Origin: Litchfieldia stipae
Lineage (GTDB): Bacteria; Bacillota; Bacilli; Bacillales; Bacillaceae_L
Assembly (NCBI RefSeq): GCF_014837155.1
Contig: NZ_JACYHA010000005.1
Location: 1-64,000, forward strand
Direction of reading: 5' to 3'
DNA: 64,000 nt
The notes under the pieces are model-generated. The model ran no database searches. It had not been told where the DNA came from and worked only from the letters and a program-made list of their open reading frames with translations. Positions within the stretch are counted from its first letter, which is position 1. Each line of letters opens with the position of its first letter. Made by a program: the position numbers and the translations under genes. This document shows positions 9,029 to 15,952 of this stretch, piece after piece.

Positions 9029-9922
9029 TTATGATTTTTCCACAGCATGTCCGCCAAATTCATTACGAAGGGAAGCTACCACTTTACCTGTAAATGTATC
9101 ATTGTCTAATGAACGGTAACGCATTAGTAAAGACATAGCGATAACAGGGGTAGCTGTTTGAAGATCCAAAGCGGTTTCAACTGTCCATTTCCCTTCCCCA
9201 GAAGAATGCATAATGCCCTTAATTTCATCTAATTTTGCATCTTTAGAAAATGCGCGTTCTGTCAATTCCATGAGCCATGAGCGGATGACAGAACCGTTAT
9301 TCCACACCCGTGCCACTTTTTCATAGTCAAAATCGAAATCGCTTTTTTCCAGGACTTCGAATCCTTCACCAATGGCGGCCATCATTCCGTATTCTATTCC
9401 ATTGTGGACCATTTTTAAGAAGTGGCCACTACCAGATTTCCCAGCATATAAATACCCATTATCTACAGCTGTATCTCTAAAAATCGGCTCGACAATGCTC
9501 CATGCTTCAGGATCTCCACCAATCATATAACAAGCACCATAGCGAGCACCTTCCATCCCCCCAGAAGTACCGGCATCCATAAAGCTCACTCCAACTTTCT
9601 TCAACTGTTCGTAACGACGAATGGATTCCTTATAATGCGAATTACCAGCTTCAATGACGATATCTCCTTCACTTAGAAATGGTGTGATTTCACTAATAAC
9701 TGAATCAACGACGGAGTGTGGGACCATTATCCAAACAACTCGTGGCTTTTCTAATGATTGAACAAGATCTTGTAAACTGGATGCTCCTTCAACTCCGTAT
9801 TTTTTAATTTCTTCAATAGTATTTGTATTTAGATCAAACGCCATTACACGGTGTTTATTGTCAATTAAGTTTTTTCCTAAGTTCATACCCATTTTCCCTA
9901 ATCCAATTAATCCTACTTTCAC
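9029..9922 (-). CDS. gnd: 6-phosphogluconate dehydrogenase, decarboxylating (short form)
   Basis: Oxidises 6-phosphogluconate to ribulose 5-phosphate and CO2 with NAD(P). It is 297 residues from the GTG at 9922, which has AAGGAGG eight bases upstream; upstream residues in the longer frame are not part of the family. It matches the short class (B. subtilis YqeC type, about 300 residues) rather than the 470-residue form. The Rossmann motif is GLIGLGKMGMNLG at the N-terminus. Substrate-site motifs are GTSGGMEGARYG and KMVHNGIEYGMMAAIGEGFE, with the catalytic Lys and His-Asn. In this cassette it should regenerate the ribulose 5-phosphate acceptor for hxlA and release the formaldehyde carbon as CO2. 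It follows zwf after 198 bp. The cofactor preference is not certain; the short class is often NAD-linked. Confidence 0.93.
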   Translation of the reverse strand: MKVGLIGLGKMGMNLGKNLIDNKHRVMAFDLNTNTIEEIKKYGVEGASSLQDLVQSLEKPRVVWIMVPHSVVDSVISEITPFLSEGDIVIEAGNSHYKESIRRYEQLKKVGVSFMDAGTSGGMEGARYGACYMIGGDPEAWSIVEPIFRDTAVDNGYLYAGKSGSGHFLKMVHNGIEYGMMAAIGEGFEVLEKSDFDFDYEKVARVWNNGSVIRSWLMELTERAFSKDAKLDEIKGIMHSSGEGKWTVETALDLQTATPVIAMSLLMRYRSLDNDTFTGKVVASLRNEFGGHAVEKS

Positions 9923-9994
9923 TTGAGTTTCCTCCTTTAAATTACAAAAAATAGCCTGTATTATTATGCTACCCATTTGTTGTTCTTCATGGTC

Positions 9995-10014
9995 TCCTTA
10001 TGGAACCATAAGGA
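9995..10014. other. Hairpin in the zwf-gnd gap
   Basis: A perfect inverted repeat TCCTTATGG-aa-CCATAAGGA, with outer TTTGTTG/CAACAAA arms in the surrounding bases. There is no T-run on either side, so an RNA-processing or stability element is more likely than a terminator. Nothing else was found in the 198-bp gap. Confidence 0.4.
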
Positions 10015-10120
10015 TTCAACAAATACTTTAAGTTCCTTGGGTAAATCGCGTAACAATTATCTGTCAAATCCAACCTCGGTTTGCTCTCTTCATACCAATA
10101 GCCTTCCAGGGAGGTGCGGA

Positions 10121-11593
10121 TTAAACTCCCCCCCTAGTTTCCCACCATTTAAAACCATCCTCCTCCAATAATTGCGAAGCAGCTTGTGGCCCCATCGAAC
10201 CGGCTTGATATAGGTGGAGTGGAAGGGCATTTTCCTCAAACGCCTCTAAAACGGGCTGTACCCATTTCCAAGATAATTCAACTTCGTCCCAATGAGCAAA
10301 GAAGGTAGAGTCCCCACGCAGAGCATCAAATATTAAGAGTTCATATGCTTCGGGCACGTCTTTTTTACTCGCTGAAAAATCAACAACAATAGGTTCTAAT
10401 TTTCCATTTATCGGGTTTTTACTATTTAACTGCAACGAAACACCTTCATTAGGACTTACATTAATAACTAATAGATTGGGTTCAGCATTTTGGATTTCAT
10501 TGGTATACAAATTCTTTAATGGGTTTTTGAATTCAATCACAATCCGCGTTAATTTTTCCGTCATTCTTTTTCCTGTCCGGATATAGAATGGGACCCCGTC
10601 CCAGAAGGAATTATCAATCCATAGACGAGCAGCGACGAATGTATCGTTTTTAGAAGAAGCATCAACGCCAGGTTCTTCTAAGTATCTGACTACTGGTGTA
10701 CCGTTTATTTCACCTGATCCATATTGGCCACGAACGACGTGGATACCTACAGTATTTTTCTGTAATGGTCGCAGAGATTCCATAACTTTTCTTTTCTCAT
10801 TACGGATATCTTTTGCACTAATCTGTTTTGGGAGATGCATGGCTGTCATCATCAACAGCTGTAGCATATGATTTTGAACCATATCACGAATAGCGCCTGC
10901 TTGGTCATAATAACCAGCCCTCTCTTCTACACCAACCGTTTCACTAGCCGTAATTTGCACATTGGCAATAAACCGATTGTTCCAAAGTGATTGCAGCACA
11001 GGATTGGCAAATTCCAAGGCTTCAAGGTTTTGAACCATTGGTTTTCCGAGATAATGGTCAATCCGGAAAATTTCATCTTCTTCAAAAGCTTTGCTTAATT
11101 TTTCGTTTAAATCTTCAGCAGATTTTAAGTCATACCCAAATGGTTTTTCGATAATCAATCGTTTCCATCCCTTTGTCGAACCTAAGCCACTCTCCTTTAT
11201 GTTTAAAGCAATTACATCAAAGAATTCAGGAGCAACAGAAAGATAAAACATTCGATTCTCTTCAATACTCTGGTCTTTTTCATTTTGTTGAACGACTTCA
11301 ACTAACTTCTTATACCCTTCAGCATTCGTGAAATCTAACTGGCAATAACGAAATGCCTTTACAAACTCTTGTTTTTCGGATTTATCATTTATCAAGTGTC
11401 TAGAAAAAGTGTATAGCGAGTCTGTTACATGGTTTTGAAAATCAACATCAGACATTTCGTCTATTCCTACACCAATGATCAAAAAAGAATCTGGTAATTT
11501 TTGATTCAAATATAAATTAAACAAGGCAGGGTAGATTTTTCGCTTAGCTAAATCCCCAGTTGCCCCAAATAAGACAAACGTCATAGAATCCAC
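10121..11593 (-). CDS. zwf: Glucose-6-phosphate 1-dehydrogenase
   Basis: Oxidises glucose 6-phosphate to 6-phosphogluconolactone with NAD(P). It is 490 residues, the normal size. The N-terminal nucleotide-binding motif is FGATGDLAKRK; the substrate-site motif RIDHYLGK carries the catalytic His; and IRTGKRM lies in the C-terminal domain. The start is GTG with GGAGG eight bases upstream; an ATG three codons later is less well placed. In the cassette it feeds gnd. The intermediate lactone would be hydrolysed spontaneously or by a host lactonase, because no lactonase gene is present here. The zinc-ribbon gene and the HxlR-like operator at 11991-12033 lie upstream on the same strand, so formaldehyde-induced expression is plausible. 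Confidence 0.96.
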   Translation of the reverse strand: MDSMTFVLFGATGDLAKRKIYPALFNLYLNQKLPDSFLIIGVGIDEMSDVDFQNHVTDSLYTFSRHLINDKSEKQEFVKAFRYCQLDFTNAEGYKKLVEVVQQNEKDQSIEENRMFYLSVAPEFFDVIALNIKESGLGSTKGWKRLIIEKPFGYDLKSAEDLNEKLSKAFEEDEIFRIDHYLGKPMVQNLEALEFANPVLQSLWNNRFIANVQITASETVGVEERAGYYDQAGAIRDMVQNHMLQLLMMTAMHLPKQISAKDIRNEKRKVMESLRPLQKNTVGIHVVRGQYGSGEINGTPVVRYLEEPGVDASSKNDTFVAARLWIDNSFWDGVPFYIRTGKRMTEKLTRIVIEFKNPLKNLYTNEIQNAEPNLLVINVSPNEGVSLQLNSKNPINGKLEPIVVDFSASKKDVPEAYELLIFDALRGDSTFFAHWDEVELSWKWVQPVLEAFEENALPLHLYQAGSMGPQAASQLLEEDGFKWWETRGGV

Positions 11594-11689
11594 TTTTCAT
11601 TCCTCCACTTTTTCAAAGCATTTTCAAATAGAAAAATGTCTGATTTTCTTCGTTTCCCCTACAAAACAACAAGGATTTTCGCTATTGCG

Positions 11690-11854
11690 TTATCCTACTT
11701 TTGGATGTAAGTTTCGTTTATTTCTCCCAGCTTGTCCGGTAATAATGATATCTCTTAATTGAGAATGTCCACATTTTGGACAGGTTTCATTATTTATGGT
11801 GATGATTAGACATCTTTCACAAACTTTTCGCTGCTTAGTTTTGAACCTTTCCAT
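11690..11854 (-). CDS. Small zinc-ribbon protein upstream of zwf
   Basis: A 54-residue basic protein with two Cys pairs, CERC and CPKCG, spaced 13 residues apart, giving a probable single zinc ribbon. It starts at the ATG at 11854 with AAAGGAGAG upstream; the longer frame starting at 11887 adds residues without a good site. It is the first gene after the HxlR-like operator and lies 96 bp before zwf on the same strand. I do not recognise a named family. It could be a nucleic-acid or protein-binding accessory, but the function is unknown. Its placement suggests it is made together with zwf and gnd when formaldehyde is present. Confidence 0.65.
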   Translation of the reverse strand: MERFKTKQRKVCERCLIITINNETCPKCGHSQLRDIIITGQAGRNKRNLHPKVG

Positions 11855-11990
11855 GCGGATCTCTCCTTTCGTAAAAAGCAACAACATGTATAAATTATTA
11901 AATGAAGTTTCACTTCATCTCACCATGCTTGTAGCAGTATTCCCTTAAGGTTTGGTAGTATTCTTTAAGCTCGCTATTACTTGAGCAAAA

Positions 11991-12033
11991 TCAGTATATT
12001 ACGTATGTTATACTTTTGAAAGTACGCACTTTA
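11991..12033 (-). promoter_or_regulatory. Putative HxlR operator of the zinc-ribbon/zwf/gnd genes
   Basis: Read on the minus strand, this 43-bp sequence aligns without gaps to 12741-12783 before hxlA; 32 positions are identical. Shared blocks are AAAGTGC, TACTTT, TAACATAC and TATACTGA. It lies about 137 bases before the zinc-ribbon start, and the similarity continues weakly downstream (AGTAATAGC against AGTAAATAGC). B. subtilis HxlR is known to bind two sites before hxlA; binding here is inferred. Confidence 0.65.
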
Positions 12034-12106
12034 TTAACATATAGATACATTGGTATAACATAGTGTTAAAAATAATACTATAAACTTGAATCCAATACCA
12101 AGAGTG

Positions 12107-12155
12107 AAAAGCCAAGGACAGCGATTATACAAGATTCGCTGCCCTTGGCTTTTTA
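12107..12155. terminator. Strong bidirectional terminator hairpin
   Basis: GCCAAGG-a-CAGCG pairs with CGCTG-c-CCTTGGC around a 13-base loop, preceded by AAAA and followed by TTTTT. It lies between hxlR and the operator of the zwf genes, so it insulates the two minus-strand units. Confidence 0.8.
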
Positions 12156-12213
12156 GTAACTGATTCTTTTATTAAATGTTGTGTTTTTTCAACCTTTTAA
12201 ATACGTAGAGATA

Positions 12214-12256
12214 TAAAAAAACACGGACAGCATCTTTATTAAGATAGCTAACCGTG
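12214..12256 (-). terminator. Rho-independent terminator after hxlR
   Basis: On the minus strand CCACGG and an inner AGCTATCTT arm pair with AAGATGCT and CCGTG, followed by a run of seven T. It lies 60 bases after the hxlR stop. Confidence 0.75.
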
Positions 12257-12315
12257 GTTTGTTAGTATATGAACTTTTTTACACTTTTTCGAACCCCTAG
12301 GAGAAACTCTTTTTT

Positions 12316-12681
12316 CTACTGAATAGACGATTTGTTTTCTGTTTCTTTTTCCAATACATTCTCAATATAATCTTTACCCCAGTCATACATAGCTTCCAGA
12401 ATAGGCATCAGACTTCTTCCATACTCAGTGAGTGAGTATTCAACTTTTGGTGGAACGACAGGATAGACTTCACGATGAACAATCAAATGGTCTTCAAGTT
12501 CGCGCAATTGATTAACAAGCATTCTTTGAGTGATACCCGGCATGAGGGCCTTTAGTTCACCAAAACGTTTGGTTCCTTCTTTTCCTAGATGCCACAATAC
12601 CAACATTTTCCATTTTCCACCAATAATCGAAAGAGTCAATTCTTTTTCACAATTAAACACTTTTTCCCCAAGATTCGGCAT
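12316..12681 (-). CDS. hxlR: HxlR, formaldehyde-responsive transcriptional activator
   Basis: A 121-residue winged-helix regulator that in B. subtilis senses formaldehyde and activates hxlAB. It is close to that protein: [19 protein letters not shown], then [13 protein letters not shown], the recognition-helix region [14 protein letters not shown], and the wing [17 protein letters not shown]. Cys11 and Lys13, the pair reported to be cross-linked by formaldehyde in the B. subtilis protein, are both present at the same positions (NCEK). GGAGG precedes the ATG. It is transcribed divergently from hxlA, and the 204-bp gap carries the operator sites. It ends at a clear terminator. The kept sensor residues argue that the transposon cassette is regulated by formaldehyde. 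Confidence 0.96.
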   Translation of the reverse strand: MPNLGEKVFNCEKELTLSIIGGKWKMLVLWHLGKEGTKRFGELKALMPGITQRMLVNQLRELEDHLIVHREVYPVVPPKVEYSLTEYGRSLMPILEAMYDWGKDYIENVLEKETENKSSIQ

Positions 12682-12711
12682 TCATTTCACCTCCAACCCT
12701 TATTATGTCCC

Positions 12712-12783
12712 ATAGTATACTTTTTGTTACTATATGATAAAAAAGTGCATACTTTTAATTTAGTAACATACCCAGTATACTGA
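12712..12783 (+). promoter_or_regulatory. HxlR operator sites in the hxlR-hxlA divergent region
   Basis: Two related sites are visible. The first (12712-12735) has ATAGTA ... TACTAT arms around TACTTTTTG. The second (12741-12783) contains GTGCATACTTTT, TAGTAACATACC and AGTATACTGA, and recurs before the zwf unit. A TACAAT box follows at about 12818 without a clear -35, as expected for an activator-dependent promoter. Two binding sites before hxlA are known in B. subtilis; the assignment here is by analogy. Confidence 0.65.
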
Positions 12784-12885
12784 GTATCATACCGTTAGTA
12801 AATAGCTATCAATTGGATACAATAACACTGTGCAAAAGAAAGCTATACGGCACAATTATACTATTATATAAGGAGCGAGTAATAA

Positions 12886-13518
12886 ATGAAATTACAATTA
12901 GCATTAGATCTTGTAGATATTCCAGGAGCCATTGAATTGGTGAAAGAAGTAGAAAATCATATAGATGTTGTAGAAATCGGCACGCCGGTTGTGATTAATG
13001 AAGGCCTTAAAGCAGTAAAGGAAGTGAAAGCTGCCTTCCCTAACTTAACTGTATTAGCTGACCTTAAAATCATGGATGCAGCTGGATATGAAGTTAGCCA
13101 AGCATCTGCAGCAGGCGCTGACATCATCACCATTCTTGGTACAGCTGAAGACGAGTCCATTAAAGGTGCTGTAGAAGAAGCAAAAAAACAAGGTAAACAA
13201 ATCCTTGCTGATATGATCGCAGTTAAAGACATTGAAGGTCGTGCGAAAGAACTGGATGAACTAGGAGTAGATTATATCTGCGTTCACACAGGTTATGACC
13301 TTCAAGCTGTAGGAAAAAATTCTTTCGAAGACCTTGCAACCATTAAGAGCGTTGTAAAAAATGCGAAAACTGCTATTGCAGGCGGAATCAAATTAGAAAC
13401 ACTTCCAGATGTGATTAAAGTACAACCAGATCTTGTCATCGTAGGTGGCGGTATCACAAGCAAAGACGATAAAAAAGCAGTTGCAGCTAAAATGCAAGAA
13501 TTAATTAAACAAGGTTAA
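12886..13518 (+). CDS. hxlA: 3-hexulose-6-phosphate synthase
   Basis: Fixes formaldehyde to ribulose 5-phosphate, giving D-arabino-3-hexulose 6-phosphate, the first step of the RuMP pathway. It is 210 residues, the normal length, of the OMP-decarboxylase superfamily (TIM barrel). The metal and phosphate-binding Asp-Lys-Asp signature is ADLKIMDAAGYE near residue 60, the N-terminal strand is LQLALDLVD, and the phosphate-site glycines are IAGGI and IVGGGIT at the C-terminus. AAGGAG lies nine bases before the ATG. hxlB follows after eight bases, forming the hxlAB operon, divergent from hxlR and with operator sites upstream. It is carried by the Tn3-family transposon. Confidence 0.97.
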   Translation: MKLQLALDLVDIPGAIELVKEVENHIDVVEIGTPVVINEGLKAVKEVKAAFPNLTVLADLKIMDAAGYEVSQASAAGADIITILGTAEDESIKGAVEEAKKQGKQILADMIAVKDIEGRAKELDELGVDYICVHTGYDLQAVGKNSFEDLATIKSVVKNAKTAIAGGIKLETLPDVIKVQPDLVIVGGGITSKDDKKAVAAKMQELIKQG

Positions 13519-13526
13519 TTATAACT

Positions 13527-14084
13527 ATGAAAACTACTCAATATTTAGCTGAAGTCGTTCAAGAATTAAGTCGGACAGTCGACTTAATCTCTGACGAAGA
13601 AGCAGAGAAGTTGGTTAATAAGATTCTGGAATCCAAAAAAATCTTTGTTGCAGGTGCGGGCAGATCTGGATTTATGGGCAAATCTTTCGTGATGAGAATG
13701 ATGCACATGGGGATCGATGCTTATGTAGTCGGTGAAACTGTAACAGCAAATTTAGAAAAAGGTGATTTGTTGATCATCGGTTCAGGTTCAGGTGAAACGA
13801 AAACCTTGGTTTCAATCGCTGAAAAAGCAAAAAGTTTAGGTGGGACGGTCGCAGCTGTAACGATTTCCCCTGACTCCACGATTGGAAAATTAGCTGATAT
13901 TATCATTAAATTGCCTGGATCACCGAAAGATCAATCTGAAAGTGAATATAAGACCATACAACCAATGGGGTCACTTTTTGAGCAAACGATGTTATTATTT
14001 TATGATGCATTGATCTTGCGTTTTATGGAAAAAAAAGGCTTAGACTCTACTAAAATGTACGGCAAACATGCCAATCTCGAATAG
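13527..14084 (+). CDS. hxlB: 6-phospho-3-hexuloisomerase
   Basis: Converts hexulose 6-phosphate to fructose 6-phosphate, completing formaldehyde fixation. It is 185 residues, the usual size, and consists of one SIS sugar-isomerase domain: VAGAGRSGFMGKSF near residue 40, VVGETVTANLEKGD, then IIGSGSGETKTLV and the C-terminal FEQTMLLFYDALILR helix. The ATG is eight bases after the hxlA stop with only a weak ribosome site, so translation is probably coupled to hxlA. The following hairpin at 14113-14154 closes the operon. Its product enters pgi, which lies in the same transposon. Confidence 0.96.
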   Translation: MKTTQYLAEVVQELSRTVDLISDEEAEKLVNKILESKKIFVAGAGRSGFMGKSFVMRMMHMGIDAYVVGETVTANLEKGDLLIIGSGSGETKTLVSIAEKAKSLGGTVAAVTISPDSTIGKLADIIIKLPGSPKDQSESEYKTIQPMGSLFEQTMLLFYDALILRFMEKKGLDSTKMYGKHANLE

Positions 14085-14112
14085 AGTACACTTTAAAAAA
14101 TATGGAAACATC

Positions 14113-14154
14113 GTAAAGACCGCATTTATTTCTTTTATGAATTGCGGTCTTTAC
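14113..14154 (+). terminator. Terminator of the hxlAB operon
   Basis: GTAAAGACCGCATTT pairs with AATTGCGGTCTTTAC over about 13 bp around a 12-base loop. It begins 29 bases after the hxlB stop. The T-run is short, so termination strength is uncertain. Confidence 0.7.
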
Positions 14155-14159
14155 TGCAT

Positions 14160-14442
14160 ATTACAAATAACACAGTCCATACAGGAAAGAAAAAATAGCC
14201 TCTGATTCAGTCCCTTCTATGGCCGGATCAGAGATCATTATTGGGTGGGGCACAGCCAAGAATTTAGCCATCACTCACAGTATGAGCCCTATTTGGGTTA
14301 TCACCAATATTTCACTGGTAGGCCCCATGTCTATATAAGTTTTTTTATGGGAAAATAAAATCCTATTGGCGATGAAAAACGCTTCATAAGTGTAGTAAAC
14401 AAAACTCTTCGTTTTATAAAACAAAGGAATGAGGTTGAATAA
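14160..14442. other. Non-coding gap between hxlB and the oxidoreductase remnant
   Basis: Two things can be seen. CTCTGATTC ... GGATCAGAG (14200-14233) can pair. An open frame of 39 codons (14219-14338) encodes a hydrophobic stretch (IGWGTAKNLAITHSM, then PIWVITNISLVGPMS) that could be the remnant of a membrane protein, but I cannot name a family. GGGGC at 14247 and GCCCC at 14322 could also pair, so a structured leader of the next gene is an alternative. Confidence 0.3.
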
Positions 14443-15430
14443 ATGGTTCGATTCGGCGTAATCGGTACTAATTGGATTACAGAAAGATTACTTGAAGCAG
14501 CAAATGATGTAGAAGATTTTAAACTAACTGCTGTTTATTCTCGCACGATTAGTAGAGCAGAAGAATTTGCAAGTAAATATGGAGTAACAAAAATATTTAC
14601 AAACCTAAAAGAAATGGCAGTTAGTCAAGAAATTGACGCGGTGTACATTGGCTACTCCCAATTCATATCACGCAGAACAAGCTATTTTATTTTTGCAAAA
14701 TGGCAAACATGTGTTATGTGAAAAGCCACTGGCTGTTAATGCAACCGAAGTAGCGAGGATGATTCAAGCCGCAAAAGATCATAACGCCCTATTAATGGAA
14801 GCAATGAAATCAACCTTACTTCCAAACTTCAAGGTCATTCAAGATAATTTACATAAAATTGGTCCTATCCGTAGATACTTTGCAAGCTATTGTCAGTATT
14901 CATCTCGTTATGATAAATACAAAGAAGGAATTGTCCTTAATGCCTTCAATCCAGAGTTTGCGAACGGTTCATTAATGGACCTTGGTGTCTATTGTTTGTA
15001 TCCACTTATTACATTATTTGGTGAACCAAAAGAAGTGAAGGCAACTGGCATTATGCTTGATTCGGGTGTGGATGGTGAAGGTAGCGTCATCTTAAAATAT
15101 GATGATAAAGATGCGATTGTGATGTATTCCAAAATAACGAACTCTTATTTACCAAGCGAAATTCAAGGCGAAAAAGGAAGTATCATGATTGATAAGATTC
15201 ATACGGCTGAAAAAGTAGAAATTCACTACACTGACGGCACGGTTGAACAATTAACAGTCGACCAATCTCATCCAGCTATGTATTACGAAGTGAAAGAATT
15301 TATTGAATTAATCAACCGAGGAAAAACAGAGTCTGATACTAACTCATATAAAAATTCATACACCACGATACAAGTGTTGGATAAAGTGAGAGATGAAATA
15401 GGTCTTGTATATCAAAGTAATCATAAGTGA
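14443..15430 (+). pseudogene. Gfo/Idh/MocA family oxidoreductase, frameshifted
   Basis: An NAD(P)-dependent sugar-type dehydrogenase split by one extra base. The N-terminal frame starts MVRFGVIGTNWITERLL (Rossmann fold) and runs to EIDAVYIG; the next frame continues ATPNSYHAEQAILFL and then GKHVLCEKPLAVN, the family's EKP motif. Removing one G at 14650-14651 restores ATTGCTACTCCC and a single protein of about 328 residues with no other defect. The C-terminal domain (residues about 120-325) appears complete. AATGAGGTTG lies before the ATG. Substrate is unknown; a link to formaldehyde sugar phosphates is only positional. It may be a true loss or a sequencing error. Confidence 0.82.
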
Positions 15431-15777
15431 AAAAACACAAAAACCCCTACAGCGACTTGTATTATTCTCTTGAGAAATTACGAATCTGGCCTGTTTGTCG
15501 AAGAATAAAAGAAATCGTTTTAGAACTTACCTAAACTATTTTGCATCCATTCTTTTTTATAAGAGCATTATAGCATTTTCTACCCGGCTAACAAATTTTA
15601 AAGGACTTTTGCTTATTATGCAAAGGTTCAATGCTCATTTTTTAAGATGTGTTTCTTCTTATTAATTTGTGATTTAGTTTAAGTATTCCTTAATAGGAGT
15701 AGCGACAATGACACTACCCCTATTAGGATCCTACCAACAACCGCACTTTTCTGACCCCACCCTACCCTACAGAGTAA
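15431..15777. other. Non-coding right end region of the transposon
   Basis: About 350 bp between the oxidoreductase stop and the right inverted repeat. An imperfect inverted repeat CCTTAATAGGAGTAGCGA ... ACTACCCCTATTAGG lies at 15688-15727 without a T-run, and TAGGATCCTA is a short palindrome just after it. No gene is supported. Confidence 0.4.
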
Positions 15778-15844
15778 AAAGGGTTGTAAATGTAAAAAAA
15801 ATCCATGCTATGACCCTTTTTTACAAGTACCTCGGTCGTACCCC
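15778..15844 (-). repeat. Right terminal inverted repeat of the Tn3-family element
   Basis: Its reverse complement begins GGGGTACGACCGAGGTAC and matches the left repeat (2714-2780) with few differences in the outer 40 bases. AAATA follows at 15845-15849. Confidence 0.92.
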
Positions 15845-15849
15845 AAATA
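15845..15849. repeat. Target-site duplication, right copy (AAATA)
   Basis: Directly follows the right inverted repeat and equals the left copy at 2709-2713. Confidence 0.92.
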
Positions 15850-15903
15850 AGGGATGAAACAGGCATTAGTAAAACGACTTTATATCGATATCTAGAAAAC
15901 TAA
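15850..15903 (+). pseudogene. 3' end of the interrupted recombinase-like gene
   Basis: Seventeen codons and a stop (RDETGISKTTLYRYLEN) that complete the helix-turn-helix begun at 2713. The joined sequence reads KYSLAEI-RDETGISKTTLYRYL, much like the HTH of the transposon's own resolvase. It shows where the target gene was cut. Confidence 0.9.
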
Positions 15904-15909
15904 GCAACC

Positions 15910-15951
15910 ATTAATGAACACCATCCGATTTATAGGATGGTGTTCATTAAT
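15910..15951. terminator. Bidirectional terminator between recombinase-like gene and tnpC
   Basis: A perfect 17-bp stem, ATTAATGAACACCATCC paired with its complement, around the 8-base loop GATTTATA. It lies between the ends of two converging genes, 6 bases after one stop and 2 bases before the other. Confidence 0.75.
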
Positions 15952-15952
15952 A

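Larger units (their letters stand above)
2714..15844. mobile_element. Complete Tn3-family transposon carrying a formaldehyde RuMP-cycle cassette
   Basis: A 13,131-bp element bounded by inverted repeats that both begin GGGGTACGACCGAG and flanked by AAATA duplications. Transposition genes are at the left: a DDE transposase, a serine resolvase and a probable res region. Cargo runs from 6613 to about 15430: pgi, an alcohol-dehydrogenase remnant, an unknown gene, gnd, zwf, a zinc-ribbon gene, hxlR, hxlA, hxlB and a frameshifted oxidoreductase. Together hxlA-hxlB-pgi-zwf-gnd can run formaldehyde oxidation to CO2. The ends, duplication and intact transposition genes suggest a fairly recent insertion that may still be mobile; mobility is inference. 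The target is a resolvase-family gene, in keeping with the known liking of some Tn3 elements for recombinase loci. Confidence 0.93.

Noticed and set aside
9977-10171. Plus-strand frame in the zwf-gnd gap
   Set aside because: Overlaps the zwf 3' end, has no ribosome site and no recognisable sequence.
15708-15857. A 49-codon frame starting at ATG 15708 with AGGAG upstream
   Set aside because: It reads straight through the right inverted repeat and target duplication into the neighbouring gene, and the apparent ribosome site is part of a hairpin arm; no family resemblance.
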